DNA of 64,000 bases, taken from the NCBI GenBank assembly GCA_038380435.1, contig JAWZYU010000034.1, positions 3,764,704 through 3,828,703 of the forward strand. Direction: 5' to 3'. The notes beneath the pieces were generated by a model. That model saw nothing but the letters and a program-made list of their open reading frames with translations, was not told the DNA's origin and did no database searches. The position numbers were made by a program, and so were the translations under genes. The DNA comes from Ryuthela nishihirai (lineage: Eukaryota; Arthropoda; Arachnida; Araneae; Heptathelidae). Of this stretch, positions 46,330 to 59,248 are shown piece by piece (the stretch's first letter is position 1; each line of letters starts with the position of its first letter).

Positions 46330-49300
46330 CGAATGAAGAAGGTCGTTGCGACACCCATCAAAAGGACGCCGCCATTTCTCAAAAAGTAACTCTTGAATCA
46401 GGGTGTGATTCCAAGAGGGAATCAAGATTCTTATGTGAATCGGATATTAGTCTGTGTGTCAGCTGTCGAACGAAGAAGGTCATTGCGACGCGCATCAAAA
46501 GGACGCCGCATTTCTCAAAAAGTAACCCTTGAAGTCAGGGTGTGATTCCAAGAGGGAATCAAGATTCTTATGTGAATAGGATATTAATAGGATATTAGTA
46601 GTTATGTGAATAGGATATTAGTCTTCGTGTTAGCTGTCGAATGAAGAAGGTCGTTGCGACACGCATCAAAAGGACGCCGCCTTTTCTCAAAAAGTAACCC
46701 TTGAATCAGGGTGTGATTCCAAGAGGGAATCAAGATTCTTATGTGAATCGGATATTAGTCTCTGTGTTAGCTGTCGAACGAAGAAGGTCGTTGCGACGGG
46801 CATCAAAAGGACGCCGCATTTCTCAAAAAGTAACCCTTGAAGTCAGGGTGTGATTCCAAGAGGGAATCAAGATTCTTATGTGAATAGCATATTAGTCTGT
46901 GTGTTAGCTGTCGAATGAAGAAGGTCGTTGCGACATGGGTCAAAAGGACGCCGTCTTCCTCAAAAAGTAACCCTTGAAGTCAGGGTGTGATTCCAAGAGG
47001 GAATCAAGATTCTTATGTGAATCGAATATTAGTCTGTGTGTTAGCTGTCGAATGAAGAAGGTCGTTGCGACACGCGTCAAAAGGACGCCGTCTTCCTCAA
47101 AAAGTAACCCTTGAAGTCAGGGTGTGATTCCAAGAGGGAATCAAGAGATTCTTATGTGAATCGAATATTAGTCTGTGTGTTAGCTGTCGAATGAAGAAGG
47201 TCGTTGCGACACGCGTCAAAAGGACGCCGTCTTCCTTAAAAAGTAACCCTTGAAGTCAGGGTGTGATTCCAAGAAGGAATCAAGATTCTTATGTGAATAG
47301 GATATTAGTCTGTGTGTTAGCTGTGGAATGAAGAAGGTCGTTGCGACACGCGTCAAAAGGACACCATCTTCCTCAAAAAGTAAACCTTGAAGTCAGGGTG
47401 TGATTCCAAGAGGGAATCAAGATTCTTACGTGAATCGGATATTAGTCTGTGTGTTAGCTGTCGAATGAAGAAGGTCGTTGCGACACGCGACGAAAGGACG
47501 CCGTCTTCCTCAAAAAGTAACCCTTGAAGTCAGGGTGTGATTCCAAGAGGGAATCAAGATTCTTATGTGAATAGGATATTAGTCTGTGTGTTTGCTGTCG
47601 AATGATGAAGGTCGTTGCGACACGCGTCAAAAGGACGCCGTCTTCCTCAAAAAGTAACCCTTGAAGTCAGGGTGTGATTCCAAGAGGGAATCAAGAACCT
47701 TATGTGAATAGGATATAACTCTGTGCGTTAGCTGTCGAACGAAGAAGGTCGTTGCGACGCGCATCGAAAGGATGCCGCATTTCTCAAAAAGTAACTCTTG
47801 AAGTCAGGGTGTGATTCCAAGATGGAATCAAGATTCTTATGTGAATCGGATATTAGTCTGTGCGTTAGCTGTCGAACGAAGAAGGTCGTTGCTACACGCA
47901 TCAAAAGGACGCCGCCTTTTCTCAAAAAGTAACTCTTGAATCAGGGTGTGATTCCAAGAGGGAATCAAGATTCTTATGTGAATCGGATATTAGTCTGTGT
48001 GTTAGCTGTCGAATGAAGAAGGTCGTTGCGACACGCGTCAAAAGGACGCCGTCTTCCTCAAAAAGTAAACCTTGAAGTCAGGGTGTGATTCCAAGAGGGA
48101 ATCAAGATTCTTATGTGAATAGGTTATTAGTCTGTGTGTTAGCTGTCGAATGAAGAAGGTGGTTGCGACATGGGTCAAAAGGACGCCGTCTTCCTCAAAA
48201 AGTAATCCTTGAAGTCAGGGTGTGATTCCAAGAAGGAATCAAGATTCTTATGTGAATAGGATATTAGTCTGTGTGTTAGCTGTGGAATGAAGAAGGTCGT
48301 TGCGACACGTGTCAAAAGGACGCCGTCTTCCTCAAAAAGTAACCCTTGAAATCAGGGTGTGATTCCAAGAGGGAATCAAGATTCTTATGTGAATAGGATA
48401 TTAGTCGGGGTGTTAGCTGTCGAATGAAGAAGGTCGTTGCGACACGCATCGAAAGGACGCCGTCTTCCTCAAAAAGTAACCCTTGAAGTCAGGGTGTGAT
48501 TCCAAGAGGGAATCAAGATTCTTATGTGAATAGGATATTAGTCTGTGAGTTAGCTGTCGAACGAAGAAGGTCATTGCGACACGCGTCGAAAGGACGCCGT
48601 CTTCCTGAAAAAGTAACCCTTGAAGTCAGGGTGTGATTCCAAGAGGGAATCAAGATTCTTATGTGAATCGGATATTAGTCTGTGTGTTAGCTGTCGAATG
48701 AAGAAGGTCGTTGCGACACGCGTCAAAAGGACGCCGTCTTCCTCAAAAAGTAACCCTAGAAGTCAGGGTGTGATTCCAAGAGGGAATCAAGTTTCTTATG
48801 TGAATCGGATATTAGTCTGTGTGTTAGCTGTCGAATGAAGGTCGTTGCGACACGCGTCAAAAGGACGCCGTCTTCCTCAAAAAGTAACCCTTGAAGTCAG
48901 GGTGTGATTCCAAGAGGGAATCAAGATTCTTATGTGAATAGGATATTAGTCTGTGTGTTACCTGTCGAATGAAGAAGGTCGTTGCGACACGCATCAAAAG
49001 GACGCCGCATTTCTCAAAAAGTAACCCTTGAAGTCAGGGTGTGATTCCAAGAGGGAATCAAGATTCTTATGTGAATAGGATATTAGTCTGTGTGTTAGCT
49101 GTCGAATGAAGAAGGTCGTTGCGACATAGGTCAAAATGACGCCGTCTTCCTCAAAAAGTAACCCTTGAAGTCAGGGTATGATTCCAAGAGGAAATCAAGA
49201 TTCTTATGTGAATCTGATATTAGTCTGTGTGTTGGCTGTCGAATGAAGAAGGTCGTTGCGACACGCGTCAAAATGACGCCGTCTTCCTCAAAAAGTAACC

Positions 49301-50061
49301 CATGAAGTCAGCGTGTGATTCCAAGGGGGAATCAAGATTCTTATGTGAATAGGATATTAGTCTTTGTGTTGGCTGTCGAATGAAGAAGGTCGTTGCGACA
49401 CGCATCAAAAGGACGCCGCCTTTTCTCAAAAAGTAACTCTCGAATCAGGGTGTGATTCCAAGAGGGAATCAAGATTCTTACGTGAATCGGATATTAGCCT
49501 GTGTGTTAGCTGTCGAATGAAGAAGGTCGTTGCGACACGCGTCGAAAGGACGCCGTCTTCCTCAAAAAGTAACCCTTGAAGTCAGGGTGTGATTCCAAGA
49601 GGGAATCAAGATTCTTATGTGAATCTGATATTAGTCTGTGTGTTGGCTGTCGAATGAAGAAGGTCGTTGCGACACGCGTCAAAAGGACGCCGTCTTCCTC
49701 AAAAAGTAACCCTTGAAGTCAGGGTGTGATTCCAAGGGGGAATCAAGATTCTTATGTGAATAGGATATTAGTCTGTGTGTTAGCTGTCGAATGAAGAAGG
49801 TCGTTGCGACACGCATCAAAAGGACGCCGCATTTCTCAAAAAGTAACCCTTGAAGTCAGGGTGTGATTCCAAGAGGGAATCAAGGTTCTTATGTGAATAG
49901 GATATTAGTCTGTGTGTTAGCTGTCGAATGAAGAAGGTCGTTGCGACACGCGTCAAAAGGACGCCGTCTTCCTCAAAAAGTAACCCTTGAAGTCAGGGTG
50001 TGATTCCAAGAGGGAATCAAGATTCTTATGTGAATAGGATATTAGTCTGTGTGTTAGCTGT
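46330..50061 (+). repeat. 3,732-bp higher-order unit, copy 2 (with swapped patch)
   Basis: Same order as copy 1 except from about 47,570 to 48,070. There it has AATAGGATATT with GTTTGCTG, AATGATGAAGG, AAGAACCTT, GATATAACTCTGTGCG and AAGATGGAATC, as near 38.4-38.85 kb. Copies 1 and 3 instead have AATCTGATATT, GAGACACGC and AATCAGATATT. Spacing on both sides of the patch is still exactly 3,732 bp, so the replacement kept the length. The patch also carries a private GTTGCTACACG near 47,888. Confidence 0.9.
46573..46620 (+). repeat. 34-bp internal expansion, copy 9
   Basis: Standard ATTAG form, exactly 3,732 bp after the copy at 42,841 and in the same monomer context. Confidence 0.9.
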
Positions 50062-51850
50062 CGAATGAAGAAGGTCGTTGCGACACCCATCAAAAGGACG
50101 CCGCCATTTCTCAAAAAGTAACTCTTGAATCAGGGTGTGATTCCAAGAGGGAATCAAGATTCTTATGTGAATCGGATATTAGTCTGTGTGTCAGCTGTCG
50201 AACGAAGAAGGTCATTGCGACGCGCATCAAAAGGACGCCGCATTTCTCAAAAAGTAACCCTTGAAGTCAGGGTGTGATTCCAAGAGGGAATCAAGATTCT
50301 TATGTGAATAGGATATTAATAGGATATTAGTAGTTATGTGAATAGGATATTAGTCTTCGTGTTAGCTGTCGAATGAAGAAGGTCGTTGCGACACGCATCA
50401 AAAGGACGCCGCCTTTTCTCAAAAAGTAACCCTTGAATCAGGGTGTGATTCCAAGAGGGAATCAAGATTCTTATGTGAATCGGATATTAGTCTCTGTGTT
50501 AGCTGTCGAACGAAGAAGGTCGTTGCGACGGGCATCAAAAGGACGCCGCATTTCTCAAAAAGTAACCCTTGAAGTCAGGGTGTGATTCCAAGAGGGAATC
50601 AAGATTCTTATGTGAATAGCATATTAGTCTGTGTGTTAGCTGTCGAATGAAGAAGGTCGTTGCGACATGGGTCAAAAGGACGCCGTCTTCCTCAAAAAGT
50701 AACCCTTGAAGTCAGGGTGTGATTCCAAGAGGGAATCAAGATTCTTATGTGAATCGAATATTAGTCTGTGTGTTAGCTGTCGAATGAAGAAGGTCGTTGC
50801 GACACGCGTCAAAAGGACGCCGTCTTCCTCAAAAAGTAACCCTTGAAGTCAGGGTGTGATTCCAAGAGGGAATCAAGAGATTCTTATGTGAATCGAATAT
50901 TAGTCTGTGTGTTAGCTGTCGAATGAAGAAGGTCGTTGCGACACGCGTCAAAAGGACGCCGTCTTCCTTAAAAAGTAACCCTTGAAGTCAGGGTGTGATT
51001 CCAAGAAGGAATCAAGATTCTTATGTGAATAGGATATTAGTCTGTGTGTTAGCTGTGGAATGAAGAAGGTCGTTGCGACACGCGTCAAAAGGACACCATC
51101 TTCCTCAAAAAGTAAACCTTGAAGTCAGGGTGTGATTCCAAGAGGGAATCAAGATTCTTACGTGAATCGGATATTAGTCTGTGTGTTAGCTGTCGAATGA
51201 AGAAGGTCGTTGCGACACGCGACGAAAGGACGCCGTCTTCCTCAAAAAGTAACCCTTGAAGTCAGGGTGTGATTCCAAGAGGGAATCAAGATTCTTATGT
51301 GAATCTGATATTAGTCTGTGTGTTTGCTGTCGAATGAAGAAGGTCGTTGCGACACGCGTCAAAAGGACGCCGTCTTCCTCAAAAAGTAACCCTTGAAGTC
51401 AGGGTGTGATTCCAAGAGGGAATCAAGATTCTTATGTGAATAGGATATTAGTCTGTGTGTTAGCTGTCGAATGAAGAAGGTCGTTGAGACACGCATCAAA
51501 AGGACGCCGCCTTTTCTCAAAAAGTAACTCTTGAATCAGGGTGTGATTCCAAGAGGGAATCAAGATTCTTATGTGAATCAGATATTAGTCTGTGTGTTAG
51601 CTGTCGAACGAAGAAGGTCGTTGCGACGGGCATCAAAAGGACGCCGCATTTCTCAAAAAGTAACCCTTGAAGTCAGGGTGTGATTCCAAGAGGGAATCAA
51701 GATTCTTATGTGAATAGCATATTAGTCTGTGTGTTAGCTGTCGAATGAAGAAGGTCGTTGCGACATGGGTCAAAAGGACGCCGTCTTCCTCAAAAAGTAA
51801 CCCTTGAAGTCAGGGTGTGATTCCAAGAGGGAATCAAGATTCTTATGTGA
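50062..51850 (+). repeat. 3,732-bp higher-order unit, partial copy 3
   Basis: Continues copy 2 in register for about 1.8 kb: GTGTGTCAGC, expanded monomer at 50,305, GACGGGC at 50,527, CAAGAGATTC and ACACCATCTTCC. It then follows copy 1 rather than copy 2 through GTTTGCTG, GAGACACGC, AATCAGATATT, GACGGGC at 51,625 and AATAGCATATT. Where copy 1 passes to AATAGGTTATTAG (about 44,385), this copy goes on to AATCGAATATT (about 51,851) and so into the ~12 kb segmental duplication. Confidence 0.85.
50305..50352 (+). repeat. 34-bp internal expansion, copy 10
   Basis: Standard ATTAG form, exactly 3,732 bp after the copy at 46,573. Confidence 0.9.
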
Positions 51851-52069
51851 ATCGAATATTAGTCTGTGTGTTAGCTGTCGAATGAAGAAGGTCGTTGCGA
51901 CACGCGTCAAAAGGACGACGTCTTCCTCAAAAAGTAACCCTTGAAGTCAGGGTGTGATTCCAAGAGGGAATCAAGAGATTCTTATGTGAATAGGATATTA
52001 GTCTGTGCTTTAGCTGTCGAATGAAGAAGGTCGTTGCGACACGCGTCAAAAGGACGCCGTCTTCCTTAA

Positions 52070-53400
52070 AAAGTAACCCTTGAAGTCAGGGTGTGATTCC
52101 AAGAAGGAATCAAGATTCTTATATGAATAGGATATTAGTCTGTGTGTTAGCTGTGGAATGAAGAAGGTCGTTGCGACACGCGTCAAAAGGACACCGTCTT
52201 CCTCAAAAAGTAAACCTTGAAGTCAGGGTGTGATTTCAAGAGGGAATCAAGATTCTTACGTGAATCGGATATTAGTCTGTGTGTTAGCTGTCGAATGAAG
52301 AAGGTCGTTGCGACACGCGTCAAAAGGACGCCGTCTTCCACAAAAAGTAACCCTTGAAGTCAGGGTGTGATTCCAAGAGGGAATCAAGATTTTTATGTGA
52401 ATAGGATATTAATCTGTGTGTTAGCTGTTGAATGAAGAAGGTCGTTGAGACACGCATCAAAAGGACGCCGCCTTTTCTCAAAAAGTAACTCTTGAATCAG
52501 GGTGTGATTCCAAGAGGGAATCAAGATTCTTATGTGAATAGCATATTAGTCTGTGTGTTAGCTGTCGAATGAAGAAGGTCGTTGCGACATGGGTCAAAAG
52601 GACGCCGTCTTCCTCAAAAAGTAACCCTTGAAGTCAGGGTGTGATTCCAAGAGGGAATCAAGATTCTTATGTGAATCGGATATTAGTCTGTGTGTTAGCT
52701 GTCGAATGAAGGTCGTTGCGACACGCGTCAAAAGGACGCCGTCTTCCTCAAAAAGTAACCCTTGAAGTCAGAGTGTGATTCCAAGAGGGAATCAAGATTC
52801 TTATGTGAATCTGATATTAGTCTGTGTGTTGGCTGTCGAATGAAGAAGGTCGTTGCGACACCCGTCAAAAGGACGCCGTCTTCCTCAAAAAGTAACCCTT
52901 GAAGTCAGGGTGTGATTCCAAGAGGGAATCAAGATTCTTATGTGAATAGGATATTAGTCTGATTGTTAGCTGTCGAATGAAGAAGGTCGTTGCGACACCC
53001 ATCAAAAGGACGCCGCCATTTCTCAAAAAGTAACTCTTGAATCAGGGTGTGATTCCAAGAGGGAATCAAGATTCTTATGTGAATCGGATATTAGTCTGTG
53101 TGTTAGCTGTCGAACGAAGAAGGTCGTTGCGACGCGCATCAAAAGGACGCCGCATTTCTCAAAAAGTAACCCTTGAAGTCAGGTGTGATTCCAAGAGGGA
53201 ATCAAGATTCTTATGTGAATAGGATATTAATAGGATATTAGTAGTTATGTGAATAGGATATTCGTCTTCGTGTTAGCTGTCGAATGAAGAAGGTCGTTGC
53301 GACACGCATCAAAATTACGCCGCCTTTTCTCAAAAAGTAACTCTTGAATCAGGGTGTGATTCCAAGAGGGAATCAAGATTCTTATATGAATCGGATATTA
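52070..53400 (+). repeat. Block duplicated within the right copy (partner 55.14-56.75 kb)
   Basis: The ATATGAATAGG series at 52,109 recurs at 55,184 (3,075 bp). The CAGGTGTG monomer at 53,037 recurs at 56,386, and the expanded monomer at 53,216 recurs at 56,565 (both 3,349 bp). The 274-bp change is two monomers, present at 55.78-56.05 kb as the GATTGAATC and GAAGAACGTC pair and missing here. Confidence 0.8.
53216..53263 (+). repeat. 34-bp internal expansion, copy 11 (ATTCG form)
   Basis: ATTCG ending with AAAATTACGCC downstream; partners are 13,082 (offset 40,134) and 56,565 (3,349 bp downstream). Confidence 0.9.
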
Positions 53401-54616
53401 GTCTCTGTGTTAGCTGTCGAACGAAGAAGGTCGTTGCGACGCGCATCAAAAGGACGCCGCATTTCTCAAAAAGTAACCCTTGAAGTCAGGGTGTGATTCC
53501 AAGAGGGAATCAAGATTCTTATGTGAATAGCATATTAGTCTGTGTGTTAGCTGTCGAATGAAGAAGGTCGTTGCGACACGCTTCAAAAGGACGCCGTCTT
53601 CCTCAAAAAGTAACCCTTGAAGTCAGGGTGTGATTCCAAGAGGGAATCAAGATTCTTATGTGAATCGGATATTAGTCTGTGTGTTAGCTGTCGAATGAAG
53701 GTCGTTGCGACACGCGTCAAAAGGATGCCGTCTTCCTCAAAAAGTAACCCTTGAAGTCAGGGTGTGATTCCAAGAGGGAATCACGATTCTTATGTGAATC
53801 GGATATTAGTCTGTGCTTTAGCTGTCGAATGAAGAAGGTCGTTGCGACACGCGTCAAAAGGACGCCGTCTTCCTTAAAAAGTAACCCTTGAAGTCAGGGT
53901 GTGATTCCAAGAAGGAATCAAGATTCTTATGTGAATAGGATATTAGTCTGTGTGTTAGCTGTGGAATGAAGAAGGTCGTTGCGACACGCGTCAAAAGGAC
54001 ACCATCTTCCTCAAAAAGTAAACCTTGAAGTCAGGGTGTGATTCCAAGAGGGAATCAAGATTCTTACGTGAATCGGATATTAGTCTGTGTGTTAGCTGTC
54101 GAATGAAGAAGGTCGTTGCGACACGCGACGAAAGGACGCCGTCTTCCTCAAAAAGTAACCCTTGAAGTCAGGGTGTGATTCCAAGAGGGAATCAAGATTC
54201 TTATGTGAATCTGATATTAGTCTGTGTGTTTGCTGTCGAATGAAGAAGGTCGTTGCGACACGCGTCAAAAGGACGCCGTCTTCCTCAAAAAGTAACCCTT
54301 GAAGTCAGGGTGTGATTCCAAGAGGGAATCAAGATTCTTATGTGAATAGGATATTAGTCTGTGTGTTAGCTGTCGAATGAAGAAGGTCGTTGAGACACGC
54401 ATCAAAAGGACGCCGCCATTTCTCAAAAAGTAACTCTTGAATCAGGGTGTGATTCCAAGAGGGAATCAAGATTCTTATGTGAATCGGATATTAGTCTGTG
54501 TGTTAGCTGTCGAACGAAGAAGGTCGTTGCGACGCGCATCAAAAGGACGCCGCATTTCTCAAAAAGTAACCCTTGAAGTCAGGGTGTGATTCCAAGAGGG
54601 AATCAAGATTCTTATG

Positions 54617-54664
54617 TGAATAGGATATTAATAGGATATTAGTAGTTATGTGAATAGGATATTA
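54617..54664 (+). repeat. 34-bp internal expansion, copy 12
   Basis: Standard ATTAG form, partner of 14,209 (offset 40,408). It is followed by GTCTCTGTG, GACGGGC and AATAGCATATT monomers as in the 3,732-bp unit. Confidence 0.9.
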
Positions 54665-56564
54665 GTCTTCGTGTTAGCTGTCGAATGAAGAAGGTCGTTG
54701 CGACACGCATCAAAAGGACGCCGCCTTTTCTCAAAAAGTAACCCTTGAATCAGGGTGTGATTCCAAGAGGGAATCAAGATTCTTATGTGAATCGGATATT
54801 AGTCTCTGTGTTAGCTGTCGAACGAAGAAGGTCGTTGCGACGGGCATCAAAAGGACGCCGCATTTCTCAAAAAGTAAACCTTGAAGTCAGGGTGTGATTC
54901 CAAGAGGGAATCAAGATTCTTATGTGAATAGCATATTAGTCTGTGTGTTAGCTGTCGAATGAAGAAGGTCGTTGCGACATGGGTCAAAAGGACGCCGTCT
55001 TCCTCAAAAAGTAACCCTTGAAGTCAGGGTGTGATTCCAAGAGGGAATCAAGATTCTTATGTGAATCGAATATTAGTCTGTGTGTTAGCTGTCGAATGAA
55101 GAAGGTCGTTGCGACACGCGTCAAAAGGACGCCGTCTTCCTTAAAAAGTAACCCTTGAAGTCAGGGTGTGATTCCAAGAAGGAATCAAGATTCTTATATG
55201 AATAGGATATTAGTCTGTGTGTTAGCTGTGGAATGAAGAAGGTCGTTGCGACACGCGTCAAAAGGACACCGTCTTCCTCAAAAAGTAAACCTTGAAGTCA
55301 GGGTGTGATTCCAAGAGGGAATCAAGATTCTTACGTGAATCGGATATTAGTCTGTGTGTTAGCTGTCGAATGAAGAAGGTCGTTGCGACACGCGTCAAAA
55401 GGACGCCGTCTTCCTCAAAAAGTAACCCTTGAAGTCAGGGTGTGATTCCAAGAGGGAATCAAGATTCTTATGTGAATAGGATATTAATCTGTGTGTTAGC
55501 TGTTGAATGAAGAAGGTCGTTGAGACACGCATCAAAAGGACGCCGCCTTTTCTCAAAAAGTAACTCTTGAATCAGGGTGTGATTCCAAGAGGGAATCAAG
55601 ATTCTTATGTGAATAGCATATTAGTCTGTGTGTTAGCTGTCGAATGAAGAAGGTCGTTGCGACATGGGTCAAAAGGACGCCGTCTTCCTCAAAAAGTAAC
55701 CCTTGAAGTCAGGGTGTGATTCCAAGAGGGAATCAAGATTCTTATGTGAATCGAATATTAGTCTGTGTGTTAGCTGTCGAATGCAGAAGGTCGTTGCGAG
55801 ACGCGTCAAAAGGACGCCGTCTTCCTCAAAAAGTAACCCTTGAAGTCAGGGTGTGATTCCAAGATTGAATCAAGATTCTTATGTGAATCGGATATTAGTC
55901 TGTGTGTTAGCTGTTGAATGAAGAACGTCGTTGCGACACGCGTCAAAAGGACGCCGTCTTCCTCAAAAAGTAACCCTTGAAGTCAGGGTGTGATTCCAAG
56001 AGGGAATCAAGATTCTTATGTGAATCGGATATTAGTCTGTGTGTTAGCTGTCGAATGAAGGTCGTTGCGACACGCGTCAAAAGGACGCCGTCTTCCTCAA
56101 AAAGTAACCCTTGAAGTCAGGGTGTGATTCCAAGAGGGAATCAAGATTCTTATGTGAATCTGATATTAGTCTGTGTGTTGGCTGTCGAATGAAGAAGGTC
56201 GTTGCGACACCCGTCAAAAGGACGCCGTCTTCCTCAAAAAGTAACCCTTGAAGTCAGGGTGTGATTCCAAGAGGGAATCAAGATTCTTATGTGAATAGGA
56301 TATTAGTCTGATTGTTAGCTGTCGAATGAAGAAAGTCGTTGCGACACCCATCAAAAGGACGCCGCCATTTCTCAAAAAGTAACTCTTGAATCAGGGTGTG
56401 ATTCCAAGAGGGAATCAAGATTCTTATGTGAATCGGATATTAGTCTGTGTGTTAGCTGTCGAACGAAGAAGGTCGTTGCGACGCGCATCAAAAGGACGCC
56501 GCATTTCTCAAAAAGTAACCCTTGAAGTCAGGTGTGATTCCAAGAGGGAATCAAGATTCTTATG

Positions 56565-56612
56565 TGAATAGGATATTAATAGGATATTAGTAGTTATGTG
56601 AATAGGATATTC
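56565..56612 (+). repeat. 34-bp internal expansion, copy 13 (ATTCG form)
   Basis: ATTCG ending with AAAATTACGCC downstream; partner of 15,201 (offset 41,364) and 53,216. Confidence 0.9.
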
Positions 56613-59200
56613 GTCTTCGTGTTAGCTGTCGAATGAAGAAGGTCGTTGCGACACGCATCAAAATTACGCCGCCTTTTCTCAAAAAGTAACTCTTGAATCA
56701 GGGTGTGATTCCAAGAGGGAATCAAGATTCTTATGTGAATCGGATATTAGTCTCTGTGTTAGCTGTCGAACGAAGAAGGTCGTTGCGACGCGCATCAAAA
56801 GGACGCCGCATTTCTCAAAAAGTAACCCTTGAAGTCAGGGTGTGATTCCAAGAGGGAATCAAGATTCTTATGTGAATAGCATATTAGTCTGTGTGTTAGC
56901 TGTCGAATGAAGAAGGTCGTTGCGACACGCTTCAAAAGGACGCCGTCTTCCTCAAAAAGTAACCCTTGAAGTCAGGGTGTGATTCCAAGAGGGAATCAAG
57001 ATTCTTATGTGAATCGGATATTAGTCTGTGTGTTAGCTGTCGAATGAAGGTCGTTGCGACACGCGTCAAAAGGATGCCGTCTTCCTCAAAAAGTAACCCT
57101 TGAAGTCAGGGTGTGATTCCAAGAGGGAATCAAGATTCTTATGTGAATAGGATATTAGTCTGTGCTTTAGCTGTCGAATGAAGAAGGTCGTTGCGACACG
57201 CGTCAAAAGGACGCCGTCTTCCTTAAAAAGTAACCCTTGAAGTCAGGGTGTGATTCCAAGAAGGAATCAAGATTCTTATGTGAATAGGATATTAGTCTGT
57301 GTGTTAGCTGTGGAATGAAGAAGGTCGTTGCGACACGCGTCAAAAGGACACCATCTTCCTCAAAAAGTAAACCTTGAAGTCAGGGTGTGATTCCAAGAGG
57401 GAATCAAGATTCTTACGTGAATCGGATATTAGTCTATGTGTTAGCTGTCGAATGAAGAAGGTCGTTGCGACACGCGACGAAAGGACGCCGTCTTCCTCAA
57501 AAAGTAACCCTTGAAGTCAGGGTGTGATTCCAAGAGGGAATCAAGATTCTTATGTGAATCTGATATTAGTCTGTGTGTTTGCTGTCGAATGAAGAAGGTC
57601 GTTGCGACACGCGTCAAAAGGACGCCGTCTTCCTCAAAAAGTAACCCTTGAAGTCAGGGTGTGATTCCAAGAGGGAATCAAAATTCTTATGTGAATAGGA
57701 TATTAGTCTGTGTGTTAGCTGTCGAATGAAGAAGGTCGTTGAGACACGCATCAAAAGGACGCCGCCTTTTCTCAAAAAGTAACTCTTGAATCAGGGTGTG
57801 ATTCCAAGAGGGAATCAAGATTCTTATGTGAATCAGATATTAGTCTGTGTGTTAGCTGTCGAACGAAGAAGGTTGTTGCGACGCGCATCAAAAGGACGCC
57901 GCATTTCTCAAAAAGTAACCGTTGAAGTCAGGGTGTGATTCCAAGAGGGAATCAAGATTCTTATGTGAATAGCATATTAGTCTGTGTGTTAGCTGTCGAA
58001 TGAAGAAGGCCGTTGCGACATGGGTCAAAAGGACGCCGTCTTCCTCAAAAAGTAACCCTTGAAGTCAGGGTGTGATTCCAAGAGGGAATCAAGATTCTTA
58101 TGTGAATCGAATATTAGTCTGTGTGTTAGCTGTCGAATGAAGAAGGTCATTGCGAGACGCGTCAAAAGGACGCCGTGTTCCTCAAAAAGTAACCCTTGAA
58201 GTCAATGTGTGATTCCAAGAGGGAATCAAGAGATTCTTATGTGAATAGGATATTAGTCTGTGCTTTAGCTGTCGAATGAAGAAGGTCGTTGCGACACGAG
58301 TCAAAAGGACGCCGTCTTCCTTAAAAAGTAACCCTTGAAGTCAGGGTGTGATTCCAAGAAGGAATTAAGATTTTTATGTGAATAGGATATTAGTCTGTGT
58401 GTTAGCTGTGGAATGAAGAAGGTCGATGCGACACGCGTCAAAAAGACACCGTCTTCCTCAAAAGGTAAACCTTGAAGTCAGGGTGTGATTCCAAGTGGGA
58501 ATCAAGATTCTTATGTGAATAGGATATTAGTCTGTGTGTTAGCTGTCGAATGAAGAAGGTCGTTGCGACACGCGACGAAAGGACGACGTCTTCCTCAAAA
58601 AGTAACCCTTGAAGTCAGGGTGTGATTCCAAGAGGGAATCAAGATTCTTACGTGAATCGGATATTAGTCTGTGTGTTAGCTGTCGAATGAAGAAGGTCGT
58701 TGCGACACTCGTCGAAAGGACGCCGTCTTCCTCAAAAAGTAACCCTTGAAGTCAGGGTGTGATTCCAAGAGGGAATCAAGATTCTTATGTGAATCTCATA
58801 TTAGTCTGTGTGTTTGCTGTCGAATGAAGAAGGTCGTTGCGACACGCGTCAAAAGGACGCCGTCTTCCTCAAAAAGTAACCCTTGAAGTCAGGGTGTGAT
58901 TCCAAGAGGGAATCAAGATTCTTATGTGAATAGGATATTAGTCTGTGTGTTAACTGTCGAATGAAGAAGGTCGTTGAGACACGCATCAAAAGGACGCTGC
59001 CATTTCTCAAAAAGTAACTCTTGAATCAGGGTGTGATTCCAAGAGGGAATCAAGATTCTTATGTGAATCGGATATTAGTCTGTGTGTTAGCTGTCGATCG
59101 AAGAAGGTCGTTGCGACGCGCATCAAAAGGACGCCGCATTTCTCAAAAAGTAACCCTTGAAGTCAGGGTGTGATTCCAAGAGGGAATCAAGATTCTTATG

Positions 59201-59248
59201 TGAATAGGATATTAATAGGATATTAGTAGTTATGGGAATAGGATATTA
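59201..59248 (+). repeat. 34-bp internal expansion, copy 14 (TATGGGAAT form)
   Basis: Shares TTATGGGAATAGG, ACCCATC and GGGTGTTATTCC with 17,563 only; the two lie exactly 41,638 bp apart. Confidence 0.9.

Noticed and set aside
29650..50061. The 4,383-bp and 3,732-bp duplications as pure assembly errors
   Set aside because: Not excluded, but the copies differ at real sites (for example CACTTG versus CCCTTG near 29,652 and 34,035, and the swapped patch at 47.57-48.07 kb). A simple collapsed or doubled contig would not produce these. Read-depth evidence would settle it.
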